A stretch of DNA of 64,000 nucleotides from Ignavibacteria bacterium (lineage in GTDB: Bacteria; Bacteroidota; Ignavibacteria; Ignavibacteriales; Ignavibacteriaceae): positions 62,001 to 126,000 of the forward strand of contig JAFLBV010000004.1 in assembly GCA_017302895.1 (NCBI GenBank). Direction: 5' to 3'. The notes beneath the pieces were generated by a model that was not told the DNA's origin, ran no database searches, and saw only the letters and a program-made list of their open reading frames with translations. The number at the start of each line of letters is the position of its first letter. Within the stretch, counting starts at the first letter, position 1. Positions 10,283 through 18,042 of this stretch are shown piece after piece. A program made the translations under genes and the position numbers.

Positions 10283-10308
10283 AGGGTTGCTTTTGAACTT
10301 GCAACCCT
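10283..10308 (-). terminator. Inverted repeat after the methyltransferase gene, possible terminator
   Basis: Arms AGGGTTGC and GCAACCCT (8 perfect pairs) enclose a 10-base loop, 16 bases past the methyltransferase stop on the minus strand. Only TTT follows the stem, so termination would be weak or factor-assisted. Confidence 0.4.
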
Positions 10309-10323
10309 GAGACTGAATTGCGA

Positions 10324-10884
10324 TTATTTTCCTTTTACAACCCGCAGCTTGAAATAAACTTCCTCGGGAGAGAAAATTCCTCCGAAAAATCTTTCATACA
10401 TCACGGGTTCAATATTGACAAAGAAATCCATCCATTTTAATGCTGCAAAATGGGATGTGATGAATTTCTTTTCTATCACCTCAAACTGTGCCTGCCCCTC
10501 ATAGTTCGTGCGGTGATTCAACTTCCACTTCTCATAGAACTTCAGTTTTCTGTTGCCGATGTACTCATAGTTGTCAAATGTCCTGATCGAAAATGGAATT
10601 TTATGGTCGGGATCGCCAAAATATTTGGTATTAAGAAAGAAAGGGGCATAGACTATCATTGTTGCATCCGGTTTTGAGATGCGATACAATTCATTTATTA
10701 CCTTGTAAAAATTGTCGATATGTTCCAGAATGTGGGAGCAATATATCTCGTCGAAATAATTTTCGGGAAAGGGATAGGGAAATGTATTTATGTCATGAAT
10801 ATCGTTACCGCCGTAGTCAACTACATCGAGATTGACATACCCGGGACGAATATCCTTTCCACAACCGAGATTGAGTTTGTTCAT
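10324..10884 (-). CDS. SAM-dependent methyltransferase, class I
   Basis: NLGCGKDIRPGYVNLD at the N-terminus is a Rossmann-type SAM-binding loop (motif I) with an acidic end to strand 2. CSHILEHI and LYRISKPDATMIVYAP match the later motifs of the Methyltransf_11-like group. At 186 residues it is a bare catalytic domain with no signal or membrane segment. The substrate is unknown; such stand-alone enzymes often act in polysaccharide or lipid gene sets, but no such neighbours exist here. Its ribosome-binding site lies inside a predicted hairpin (see 10888-10923). Confidence 0.75.
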   Translation of the reverse strand: MNKLNLGCGKDIRPGYVNLDVVDYGGNDIHDINTFPYPFPENYFDEIYCSHILEHIDNFYKVINELYRISKPDATMIVYAPFFLNTKYFGDPDHKIPFSIRTFDNYEYIGNRKLKFYEKWKLNHRTNYEGQAQFEVIEKKFITSHFAALKWMDFFVNIEPVMYERFFGGIFSPEEVYFKLRVVKGK

Positions 10885-10887
10885 TAG

Positions 10888-10923
10888 AAATCCTTAAAAT
10901 TTAACTTGGCAATTTAAGGATTT
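10888..10923 (-). promoter_or_regulatory. Hairpin that would hide the methyltransferase ribosome-binding site
   Basis: Plus-strand arms 10888-10901 and 10911-10923 pair over 11 contiguous bases (AAATCCTTAAA with TTTAAGGATTT) plus two more across a bulge, with a 9-base loop. On the mRNA the downstream arm contains the Shine-Dalgarno AAGGAT just before the ATG. A second anti-SD copy (ATCCTTAAA on the mRNA) overlaps at 10921-10929. The pairing is seen directly; translational control is inferred. Confidence 0.5.
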
Positions 10924-10929
10924 AAGGAT

Positions 10930-11107
10930 AGTTATTAAAATATAATCGTAGTAACCCCTCCGGTGAACCAAATTAAGCACCTGATAGTTATTTAATTACT
11001 GAGGGAAAACAACACTCCTCCCGGATAGCACATGTAGCAGATCGGTAAATACGAAAGAGGCTCCCACCTTAAGAGACAGCCTTGAATGTTAAGCTACAGG
11101 ACACACA
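10930..11107. other. 178-base intergenic block with possible RNA structure
   Basis: No credible coding frame. Read on the minus strand it offers several nested pairings: TGTAGC with GCTACA, AGGCT with AGCCT, and GGGAGGA with TTTTCCC (two G-U pairs), followed by a GC-rich CACCGGAGGGG. This may be a small RNA or the 5' leader of the methyltransferase gene. I recognise no known family. Confidence 0.3.
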
Positions 11108-12205
11108 TCACCACATCCCTGTCCTCCTGTTAATAAGCCATTTACTGAACACCGGGTCATCCGTCTCATACTTGCCGTCAAGTTTGATGACCATTCCTCT
11201 TTCTTCAAGTTTTTTAAGGGCACTGAATGTTGTGCTCGTAGCCCCTGAATCGTACCGTTGACGGAAGGCATCAGACAGCGGTGGTAATTCTCCCTCAGCC
11301 AGGCCGATCATAATTTTCTGTTCGGTTTTTGTCATGGTACCCCAAAGTCTTTCATAGTCATTATCATGAATCCCGACCAGGTCATTCATGGCTGCTTGAA
11401 CAGGCGCCTTACTTTGCTTTCGTACTGAGAGTGCTTCCCACACACTGAACGCAAGGCACTGTGTATAGTAAGGATGTGATTTGGTGATCTTTAGGATCTC
11501 TTCGGCTATCGCGTGCGCGTCATCAGTGATATCTCTGAATCTTGAAGTTAAAAACTGCATAAACTCGTCGTCCGGGATTTTTCCGAGCGGCATCAGAAAA
11601 CCAAAATGATAAAAAGGGGATTTCTTTTTCTCAAAAATCTCTCTCATCAACGATTCCTTGCTGCCAAGAAAAACATAATTTACTTTTTTGTGGTGCTGAA
11701 TAATGGCTCTCAGCTTCTGCTCAAGCCAGGGTTCCAGCCTTTTAATTTCCTGAAACTCATCAATAATCACGATCAGTTTTTTATTCTCCGAACTGATATC
11801 CTCCAATAACCTCAGAACATCTTCAATTACAATTTCGGGCGTGCTTTGCGGATGGAATGTGATGTCGATATTGTTGGTCTGCACATTAAGAGTAATCGCC
11901 GGTGTTATCTTAAAATTTCTTAAAAATTGCTGAAATTTTTTGTAGGGATATAGTTTATGCACCTTTTTAAGCAATTGCGCCGCGAAATCGTTGGCTGAAG
12001 TAGTCAACTGCAGGTCCAGATATATTACCGGACGGTCCATTTTCAAGGCGACCTTCAGAATAAGACTGGTTTTACCAAATCTTCGCGGGCTTATAATTAT
12101 GAGGTGATTGCTGCTGCCCAGTACCGAATTGATACGGGCTATCTCCGGTTTTCTGTTTGTGAAATGTTCACCGTCAACCACACTGCCAAACTTGAAGGGG
12201 TTCAT
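11108..12205 (-). CDS. AAA ATPase, archaeal-type ATPase (STAND-like) family
   Basis: Walker A is ISPRRFGKTSL (about residues 38-48) and Walker B LIVIIDEFQEI (about 140), then a sensor-like VFLGSKESLM. The C-terminal third looks like a winged helix (TKTEQKIMIGLAEGE to LEERGMVIKLDGKYE). This matches the archaeal-type ATPase family (PF01637), many members of which are of unknown function and some linked to defence or regulation. No partner gene is adjacent. An 18-bp perfect palindrome lies 20 bases upstream of the ATG, a likely operator. Confidence 0.75.
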   Translation of the reverse strand: MNPFKFGSVVDGEHFTNRKPEIARINSVLGSSNHLIIISPRRFGKTSLILKVALKMDRPVIYLDLQLTTSANDFAAQLLKKVHKLYPYKKFQQFLRNFKITPAITLNVQTNNIDITFHPQSTPEIVIEDVLRLLEDISSENKKLIVIIDEFQEIKRLEPWLEQKLRAIIQHHKKVNYVFLGSKESLMREIFEKKKSPFYHFGFLMPLGKIPDDEFMQFLTSRFRDITDDAHAIAEEILKITKSHPYYTQCLAFSVWEALSVRKQSKAPVQAAMNDLVGIHDNDYERLWGTMTKTEQKIMIGLAEGELPPLSDAFRQRYDSGATSTTFSALKKLEERGMVIKLDGKYETDDPVFSKWLINRRTGMW

Positions 12206-12225
12206 CTAAACTCCGATAATTATCG

Positions 12226-12243
12226 TTGCGAAATATTTCGCAA
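12226..12243. promoter_or_regulatory. 18-bp perfect palindrome, candidate operator
   Basis: TTGCGAAATATTTCGCAA reads the same on both strands without mismatch. It ends 20 bases before the ATPase start codon at 12205, in the position expected for an operator over a promoter or leader. No matching regulator gene is next to it; autoregulation by the ATPase's own winged-helix end is possible but unproven. Confidence 0.55.
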
Positions 12244-12288
12244 TATACAAATTAATCACGAATCTGACACGGTATTCCTCATGAAATT

Positions 12289-12414
12289 TCAGGAAAAATC
12301 ATGCTCAAAAGAAGAAGACTCGATCTGTGAGAAGTAGTCGATTCCCGGCCTGTTCTGTGCTGTGACACAAAACGAAAAAAGAACAAAAAACAGAAAGAAC
12401 CTTGTCTGTTTCAT
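12289..12414 (-). CDS. Small secreted peptide, 41 residues, unknown function
   Basis: An ATG at 12414 is preceded by a purine-rich site (GGAG about 9 bases upstream) and opens a 41-codon frame. The first 19 residues, MKQTRFFLFFVLFSFCVTA, form a textbook signal peptide with cleavage before QN; only about 22 residues remain (QNRPGIDYF start, SSFEHDFS end). It starts 18 bases after the FG-GAP protein stop, so it is probably on the same transcript. It may be a genuine small exported peptide or the remnant of a longer secreted protein; an overlapping frame stays open to the ATPase gene, so a frameshift at the T5 run near its end is possible. Confidence 0.55.
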   Translation of the reverse strand: MKQTRFFLFFVLFSFCVTAQNRPGIDYFSQIESSSFEHDFS

Positions 12415-12432
12415 TTTACTTTTCTCCGATCT

Positions 12433-14001
12433 TTACTTTATATAGGCCACCTTTACGGTTGCAGCCATTTGACCGTTCTCCTTCTGAGAAGAAACCCTTA
12501 TCATGTATGTCCCGCTTGAAACATTCAGCAGGTTGAAATCAATCACCTCACTATGTTCACCTTTTGTTCTAAAGGTTGTATTTGAATAAATTTCCCTGCC
12601 CATTATGTCATAAATCGTCAGGTCAATCATGCCTTCGCCGGGGACTGTGTAGTTAACCTTTGTGCTCCCGTTAAAAGGGTTTGGGCTGGTTCTTATCTTT
12701 ATTTCAGGCGGAAGTTCTGCTCCAGTCTCATCCTCTACACCCGTTGGTTTTCTGACACCTTTCATAATATAGACACGGTTGTTTATAAGAGGATAAATGA
12801 GGTTGTATTCCGCTTCCTCTCCGATACAGATATCATCTACTCCGTCACCTGTCACATCGCCTATCCTGCCTGAAAAATTGGGACTGTTATCAATACTAAA
12901 GGCATATTCATCCGCCTTTTCTGTGGGTATTGGATTACCTCCAAGGAACAACCGTGCCAGATAGTAAGATACATGAACTATAAGATCATTGTATCCGTCA
13001 TGATTTACATCTCCCGGGGATGTGATGTAAGTATATGCACTGTTTTGAAGATTCAATCCAGCATCGGTAGAAAGGTTTGGAGGTTTTGCACCAAAAGACA
13101 TCACTATTGTGTACCAGTAAGGGTAGGGGGTCCCATAATTAAGAGTTATAAGCTCTCCCTTACCATCATCATTCATGTCCGGTATTGCTATTATATGTGT
13201 TGTATCATATATCTTAAAAGTGTCCGAGAAAGCGAATGAGGGATTACCGTAATAGAATTTCCGGAAGGGACGATCCGGGATGTTCATTGGCTGGTACCTC
13301 ATCGAAATATCGGTGAGTCCATCACCATCAATATCAACGAACTCTTGAGTTGTTGCCAGGTAGCTTCCCACATAATAGTAAGGTATGTTAGAATCTGAAA
13401 GCATATGACAGGTGGGTATTGTATCTGAGCTACCTGTTTCAAAGAAAACGATACTGCCGGATTTAGATGGTTTCAAAGGATGATAAGCAACTAACTCCTC
13501 CCACCCATCACCATTAAAATCAATTGGCCAGTTCTGTCCCTTCAACCATAGCAAATTGTCAGCAGTATTTTGGAATGTAAAATAGAACACATGATCTGGA
13601 ATGGTATCAAACGAAGCTCCACCATAATACACCAGAAATTTGACAAAATCGGGTTGCGCATAGTGAACTGTAATTATATCTCTGAACCCATCCCTATTCC
13701 AATCACAAGCTGTAACTGCTCTCGAATGGAGAATAGGAATAGAGAATGCAGCATTTTGATTAATGGGATCTCCACCCCTGAAAAAATAAGCCCTTGCATC
13801 CAATAGGTTCGTTGTTTCACTTAATGTTATCACAAAATCATCGTACCCATCGGAATCCTGGTCACCCATATAAATTATTGACTCGTATAAGAAATACCCT
13901 TGCTTGCTGAAAACAATTGTATCGAATTGTGCCTCGACAGCAGAATTCAGCAATAGAATTAATCCGGGTAATAGAGTCAATGGCTTCATGTATTTACTCA
14001 T
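12433..14001 (-). CDS. FG-GAP/VCBS repeat protein with T9SS C-terminal sorting domain
   Basis: A signal peptide (about residues 1-25, ending AVEA) leads into repeats with calcium-binding aspartate loops such as DQDSDGYDDF, DWNRDGFRD, DFNGDGWEE, DIDGDGLTD, DMNDDGKGE, DVNHDGYND and DVTGDGVDD, which imply an integrin-alpha-like beta-propeller. The last 85 residues are a type A sorting domain (SPNPFNGST, DIMGRE, SGTYMIRV) that directs export through the type IX system and surface attachment. The role is probably surface adhesion or structure; no enzyme domain is visible. Confidence 0.85.
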   Translation of the reverse strand: MSKYMKPLTLLPGLILLLNSAVEAQFDTIVFSKQGYFLYESIIYMGDQDSDGYDDFVITLSETTNLLDARAYFFRGGDPINQNAAFSIPILHSRAVTACDWNRDGFRDIITVHYAQPDFVKFLVYYGGASFDTIPDHVFYFTFQNTADNLLWLKGQNWPIDFNGDGWEELVAYHPLKPSKSGSIVFFETGSSDTIPTCHMLSDSNIPYYYVGSYLATTQEFVDIDGDGLTDISMRYQPMNIPDRPFRKFYYGNPSFAFSDTFKIYDTTHIIAIPDMNDDGKGELITLNYGTPYPYWYTIVMSFGAKPPNLSTDAGLNLQNSAYTYITSPGDVNHDGYNDLIVHVSYYLARLFLGGNPIPTEKADEYAFSIDNSPNFSGRIGDVTGDGVDDICIGEEAEYNLIYPLINNRVYIMKGVRKPTGVEDETGAELPPEIKIRTSPNPFNGSTKVNYTVPGEGMIDLTIYDIMGREIYSNTTFRTKGEHSEVIDFNLLNVSSGTYMIRVSSQKENGQMAATVKVAYIK

Positions 14002-14125
14002 ACTGTTTTCCCAAAAGAATAAGTATCTAAATAACGATTCAAAGACATCTTAATTGCTTAAAATGTCGTTACTCATCAGAATAGGTTTGTAAAGGTTTCC
14101 TGAAATCTAATTCACAAATTTATGC

Positions 14126-15208
14126 CTATTTCAAAAGACTCATTTTCCGACTTATCTTCACTCCCTCTGCCTGCAACTGATAAACATATACACCTGAAGG
14201 AAGGGCTGAGGCATCAAAAAATTCCGTGTAGTTTCCCGGAGAACGATTGCCTGAAACCACTGTTGCCACTTCTTTTCCAAGCAGATCGTAAACCTTAAGA
14301 GAAACAAATCCCGACTTCGGAATGGAGAACGATATCTTTGTCCCGGGATTAAATGGATTCGGGAAGTTCTGACCAAGAGTGAATTCTGAAGGTACCTGCA
14401 GATTTGAGATATCCTTTACATCCACAGGGTAATCTGAAAGTTTCCATTTCCTCGCCTGGTGAATTTCACTTTGATTCAACGGTGATTTCTTGGAATATAC
14501 AAAGGCATTCAGTGAAAGATTGTTCACAGATGCAACATTGGAAGGAAGATAATAAAAAGTGTCAACTACAGATGAATCGCCAATTTGCCAGCTACTTTTC
14601 GAAAGTTCATTTCCAAGTGCTCCATTCAACATCGAACGGACGACATTATCATGGATATAGTCTGTTCCGCCTATACAACCGGCACTTACACTTCCCGTTT
14701 GTGTAGCTACAAGTTTATCCTCAGTTAAAATAAAATTAATTACGGGGATTTCAGCAATTGCCGCGAGTGCCTTAACCACTATTCTGACATGGATTTTGTT
14801 GCTGTCTTTTTCGAAGCCGATGAATCCATCTATGCTTACTTTTGGTGGAGCATACGAACGGTTCGAAACCTGTCCTGCCCATGCACCTCTGCTTTGGGGA
14901 GCAGTAAGACGGTCAACAATTCCGGTAGGATAGCTCGAAAATCCCATGGCTGAAATGATCGTGTTTCCTGAAAATACCCTGAAAGGATCACTGGAGTTTG
15001 CGGGCCCGTGATACGACAAGACAACGGTATTCGGATTGTACAGCATGATCACATCATGTATCACCGCATGACCACAGGGGCAATACTGACACCATGTCCC
15101 CGTGCAGTATTCAAGAACGGGATTGCGAACTGCCTGAGCTTCGGATTCGAATGAGAAAAAGAGAGAGGAGAACGAGAAGAGAAATAGAAATTTGTACAGA
15201 TTTTTCAT
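14126..15208 (-). CDS. Omp28-like secreted thioredoxin-fold protein with T9SS sorting domain
   Basis: A signal peptide (ending about residue 25, SEAQA) is followed by EYCTGTWCQYCPCGHAV, a cysteine-rich segment like the start of Omp28-related outer-membrane proteins, whose fold is thioredoxin-like. The middle region is beta-rich. The last 85 residues are a type A sorting domain (NFPNPFNPGTK, DLLGKEVATV, PSGVYVYQL). The WCQYC pair could be redox active, but this is inference. Probably cell-surface or outer-membrane associated. Confidence 0.8.
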   Translation of the reverse strand: MKNLYKFLFLFSFSSLFFSFESEAQAVRNPVLEYCTGTWCQYCPCGHAVIHDVIMLYNPNTVVLSYHGPANSSDPFRVFSGNTIISAMGFSSYPTGIVDRLTAPQSRGAWAGQVSNRSYAPPKVSIDGFIGFEKDSNKIHVRIVVKALAAIAEIPVINFILTEDKLVATQTGSVSAGCIGGTDYIHDNVVRSMLNGALGNELSKSSWQIGDSSVVDTFYYLPSNVASVNNLSLNAFVYSKKSPLNQSEIHQARKWKLSDYPVDVKDISNLQVPSEFTLGQNFPNPFNPGTKISFSIPKSGFVSLKVYDLLGKEVATVVSGNRSPGNYTEFFDASALPSGVYVYQLQAEGVKISRKMSLLK

Positions 15209-15348
15209 CGAAGAAATCTTTTAATTAATGATGTACAAATTACTTACAGGAAAATCAACACACAATTAATACTTTTACAGTATAACTTCATCATTTCGGG
15301 AATTCTTCTTAAATTTCCTTTTCTGCTTGTTAATTTTAAAGGAACCAA

Positions 15349-15816
15349 ATGAAAAACCACTTAATCAATTTGATGAAACACATGGTTTGGGCTGACGCGA
15401 TACACTGGAAGATGATGGAAGGAAAACCTGAGTCATTCGACGACAAGGAAATTTCTGAAAGACTTTTCCATATACATTTTGTTCAGTTTGCTTTTCTTAA
15501 AATTCTCACAGGTCAACCGCTTGAAAGAAAAAGATCAACTGACTTTACATTGGAGGAACTAAAAAAACTTGGTGAAAATACCGGGAAAGAGCTTCTTTCA
15601 TTTGTTTCGAATCTGACTGATGAACAAATGAATAATGTCGTTCGTATTCCATGGTTCAAGGATGCGGGCGATGGCTTCTCATTTTTTGAGGCAATTAACC
15701 AGGTTGCCATGCACTCCCACTACCACAGAGGGCAGAATGCATCCCGTTTTCGCCAGCTAGGCGGAACCCCCGAAATGACTGATTATATCTACTGGCTTTT
15801 TCTCGACAGGAAATAA
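15349..15816 (+). CDS. DinB family protein
   Basis: A 155-residue four-helix-bundle protein. The first histidine is near residue 10 (MKHMVWAD), and near the C-terminus HSHYHRGQ supplies the two metal-binding histidines of the DinB/YfiT fold, with the usual FHIHFVQF helix between. DinB proteins bind metal and include thiol-dependent transferases; the substrate is unknown. It is the only rightward gene between 0.7 and 38.6 kb. Its ribosome site is AAAGGA before the ATG. Confidence 0.85.
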   Translation: MKNHLINLMKHMVWADAIHWKMMEGKPESFDDKEISERLFHIHFVQFAFLKILTGQPLERKRSTDFTLEELKKLGENTGKELLSFVSNLTDEQMNNVVRIPWFKDAGDGFSFFEAINQVAMHSHYHRGQNASRFRQLGGTPEMTDYIYWLFLDRK

Positions 15817-15861
15817 CAAAAAAAACAGGATGAGTAAAAACGAATTTCGCTCATCCTGTTT
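15817..15861. terminator. Bidirectional intrinsic terminator
   Basis: A 12-bp perfect stem, AAACAGGATGAG (15823-15834) with CTCATCCTGTTT (15850-15861), encloses a 15-base loop. A run of A on its left gives a strong U-run for the leftward transcript, while the rightward side has a weaker GTTTAATTTT. It sits between the convergent DinB and cytochrome-like genes. Confidence 0.8.
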
Positions 15862-15882
15862 AATTTTCTGAAAAAATAGCAG

Positions 15883-16545
15883 TTATTTCATCAGGTTCAT
15901 TTTTTTTACCTGAACATTTCCTGCTGATTCAAGCTTATAGAAATAAACCCCGCTCGCCACTGAGACGGCTGTAAAGTCAACTTCATATGTGCCTGCCTCC
16001 TGAAATTGATCAACCAGCGAGAAGACTGTCTCGCCGTTGAGGGAGTAGACATTCAAACTGACATTTCCGGCAACCGGTACTGAGTATCTGATCCTTGTCG
16101 AAGGATTGAACGGATTAGGATAATTATTGAATAATGCAAATCCCTCGGGTGTCCCGTTTAACTCTTTTATGGCATTTGGAGCCGGTTTGCTGTTGGGGTC
16201 GCCCGGATTGGTTACATCGGCAAATACTCCCGGATTACCCTGACCGGTTCTCCACGATCCATTGGGATCCTGTAATTCAACTCCATTGCTAAAACCATCA
16301 CCATCACTGTCAAGACTTGCAAGTGCAGCATCCCACATTACATTGTCATTTACAAGGAAACCATTTTCCACAGTCTGTCCGAATTGATTTCGTGCGTCCC
16401 CTCCCTGTGCTGACACATGACAGTTGGCACATGAAAATTTGGAACCATTGGGAATTTGTGTTACTCTGAAGCTGCGTGAATCCAGCTCAAAAAATATGGC
16501 GCCTGCAATTAAAAATACCACACCGAGTGATATTACATTTTTCAT
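15883..16545 (-). CDS. Secreted single-haem cytochrome-like protein with T9SS sorting domain
   Basis: A signal peptide precedes one c-type haem motif, CANCH, at about residues 39-43. Next comes a calcium-loop segment, DSDGDGFSNGVELQDP (about 98-113), then a type A sorting domain (NYPNPFNPST, LNGETVF, ASGVYFYKL). If haem is attached, this would be a surface-exposed electron carrier delivered by the type IX system; only the CXXCH and no distal Met or His ligand can be assigned. The gene has its own upstream terminator and so is probably monocistronic. Confidence 0.8.
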   Translation of the reverse strand: MKNVISLGVVFLIAGAIFFELDSRSFRVTQIPNGSKFSCANCHVSAQGGDARNQFGQTVENGFLVNDNVMWDAALASLDSDGDGFSNGVELQDPNGSWRTGQGNPGVFADVTNPGDPNSKPAPNAIKELNGTPEGFALFNNYPNPFNPSTRIRYSVPVAGNVSLNVYSLNGETVFSLVDQFQEAGTYEVDFTAVSVASGVYFYKLESAGNVQVKKMNLMK

Positions 16546-16611
16546 TAAAATCTCCGATTAAATTGAGGAGCAATATAATACCAAGAAATTATTAAAACAA
16601 ATCTTTAAAAC

Positions 16612-16651
16612 AAAAAACGCTTCATTCAGGTTAAAAAACTGAAATGAAGCG
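16612..16651 (-). terminator. Intrinsic terminator of the sigma/anti-sigma operon
   Basis: CGCTTCATTCAG (16618-16629) pairs with CTGAAATGAAGCG (16639-16651) over 12 pairs with one bulge. On the minus strand the stem is followed by a TTTTTTG TTTT run. It lies about 40 bases past the anti-sigma gene stop. Confidence 0.85.
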
Positions 16652-16693
16652 ATTTCTGTCACAATATGTAAAAATTTTAGGTCTCTAACTCCA

Positions 16694-17371
16694 TCAATTT
16701 TTGATATTTGTATCTCTGTTTTGATTCTTCAGCGAATCAAGCTTCTTCTGTATCTGATTTGCACTCTGCAGGGCTGCAACATTTCCTGATTTTGGGAACG
16801 ATTTCGATTTTGCCTTAAGGCTCTCCGGTTTAGCTTCATCGGCAACTGCCCCGTTGGGAACCGCAGCACTGGTCATCGCGGGCTGATCGGATGCCCCGCC
16901 TCTTTCGGCAGTTACGGCATCTTTGCTTTCACTGCTCTTGTACTCGTTAGCAGCATAGGCTTTCTGAGGTGGAGGTGTAGCCTTGTCAACAGGTTTTCTC
17001 TGCTCCTTGCTCTCAAATTCGGGACTTTTATCCTGATTGTCGCCTTTTTTCCCGATATCAGTAGCTGCCACTTGATCCTGGTTGAGAGGGGTGTCGGCTT
17101 TTTTCATTATCTCTTCACCGGGCTGGTTGACGAGCAGTACCACTGCCACTATTGCCACCGCACCCACTGCTATCGCAGATGGAAGTGGTTTTATAAAGGC
17201 TGCTATTCTTTCCCACAATCCGGGCTTTGCCGCTGCGAATTTCTCGGAATTGATCTTTCGCATCAAATCCGCCTCAAATCCGGGAGGAGCATCAAGCTTC
17301 GGCATCTCCTTCAGAAGATGCCTCAGTTCCTTGAACTGCTCATCATCATTAAGTAAGTTGTTGGTCTCCAT
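16694..17371 (-). CDS. Probable anti-sigma factor, single-pass membrane protein
   Basis: The gene begins 6 bases after the ECF sigma gene, the standard place for its anti-sigma factor. The cytoplasmic N-terminus (about residues 1-62, with APPGFEADLMRKI) precedes one transmembrane helix (about 64-82, rich in A/V/I), and the periplasmic part is charged and low in complexity, ending in a coiled-coil-like QIQKKLDSLKNQN. The zinc-binding HxxxCxxC of ZAS anti-sigma factors is absent, so the assignment rests on position and topology. Confidence 0.6.
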   Translation of the reverse strand: METNNLLNDDEQFKELRHLLKEMPKLDAPPGFEADLMRKINSEKFAAAKPGLWERIAAFIKPLPSAIAVGAVAIVAVVLLVNQPGEEIMKKADTPLNQDQVAATDIGKKGDNQDKSPEFESKEQRKPVDKATPPPQKAYAANEYKSSESKDAVTAERGGASDQPAMTSAAVPNGAVADEAKPESLKAKSKSFPKSGNVAALQSANQIQKKLDSLKNQNRDTNIKN

Positions 17372-17377
17372 AAAAAC

Positions 17378-17965
17378 TCATTCCTTAAAAATATCTTTCA
17401 ATAACTCTTGTAACTGAGAACGACCTCTGTTTATCCTCGATTTAACCGTGCCGATGGAGATATCCATCACTTCGGCTATTTCTTCATAAGACAACTCCTG
17501 AATATCCCGTAAAATGATCATTTCACGATAGACTTCCGGCAGCTTTAAGAGCGCATCCTGAATCATTTTGTTCTTTATTCCCATATCGACCAGTTTGTCA
17601 GGAAGAGGACCACCATCCGGAAGTTCCATCGTTTCCTCATCCTCTCCCCACGAGTTGATGGAAACCTGATTCTTCCTCTTTCTCCTTTGAAGCTCTGTCT
17701 TGGCAAGATTGCCGGCAATTGTGTAAATCCATGTGGAGAATTTTGCAAAGGTTTTGTAAGAATCTTTGTTCTTGTAAACCTTTATAAAAGTCTCCTGAAC
17801 CACATCTGCGGTGGAATCTCTGTCACCTAAAAAACGGAACACAAAGTTGAACAGTGGATTTTTGTAGCGCTGAACCAGCACTTCAAAAATATCTGTATCG
17901 CCTGTTTTCTGGAATTCGAGAATCAACTCTTCATCAGTTTGATCTCTTAACCTTTTGTCGCTCAA
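17378..17965 (-). CDS. RNA polymerase sigma factor, ECF (sigma-70 group 4) subfamily
   Basis: Region 2 is visible as FEVLVQRYKNPLFNFVFRFLGD then ADVVQETFIKVYKN and the FSTWIYTIAGNLAKTELQRRKRK recognition segment. Region 4 is LPEVYREMIILRDIQELSYEEIAEVMDISIGTVKSRINRGRSQL with its helix-turn-helix. It is RpoE-like. The start is a TTG: an in-frame TAA occurs three codons upstream and there is no nearby ATG. It is presumably held inactive by the next gene product until an envelope signal arrives. Confidence 0.92.
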   Translation of the reverse strand: MSDKRLRDQTDEELILEFQKTGDTDIFEVLVQRYKNPLFNFVFRFLGDRDSTADVVQETFIKVYKNKDSYKTFAKFSTWIYTIAGNLAKTELQRRKRKNQVSINSWGEDEETMELPDGGPLPDKLVDMGIKNKMIQDALLKLPEVYREMIILRDIQELSYEEIAEVMDISIGTVKSRINRGRSQLQELLKDIFKE

Positions 17966-18042
17966 TGTATCTTATACTCAACTTGTTAGGAAAATGTTTC
18001 AGAGGAGAAATTTTGAATATTTCGGAATTAAGATAAAGATTT

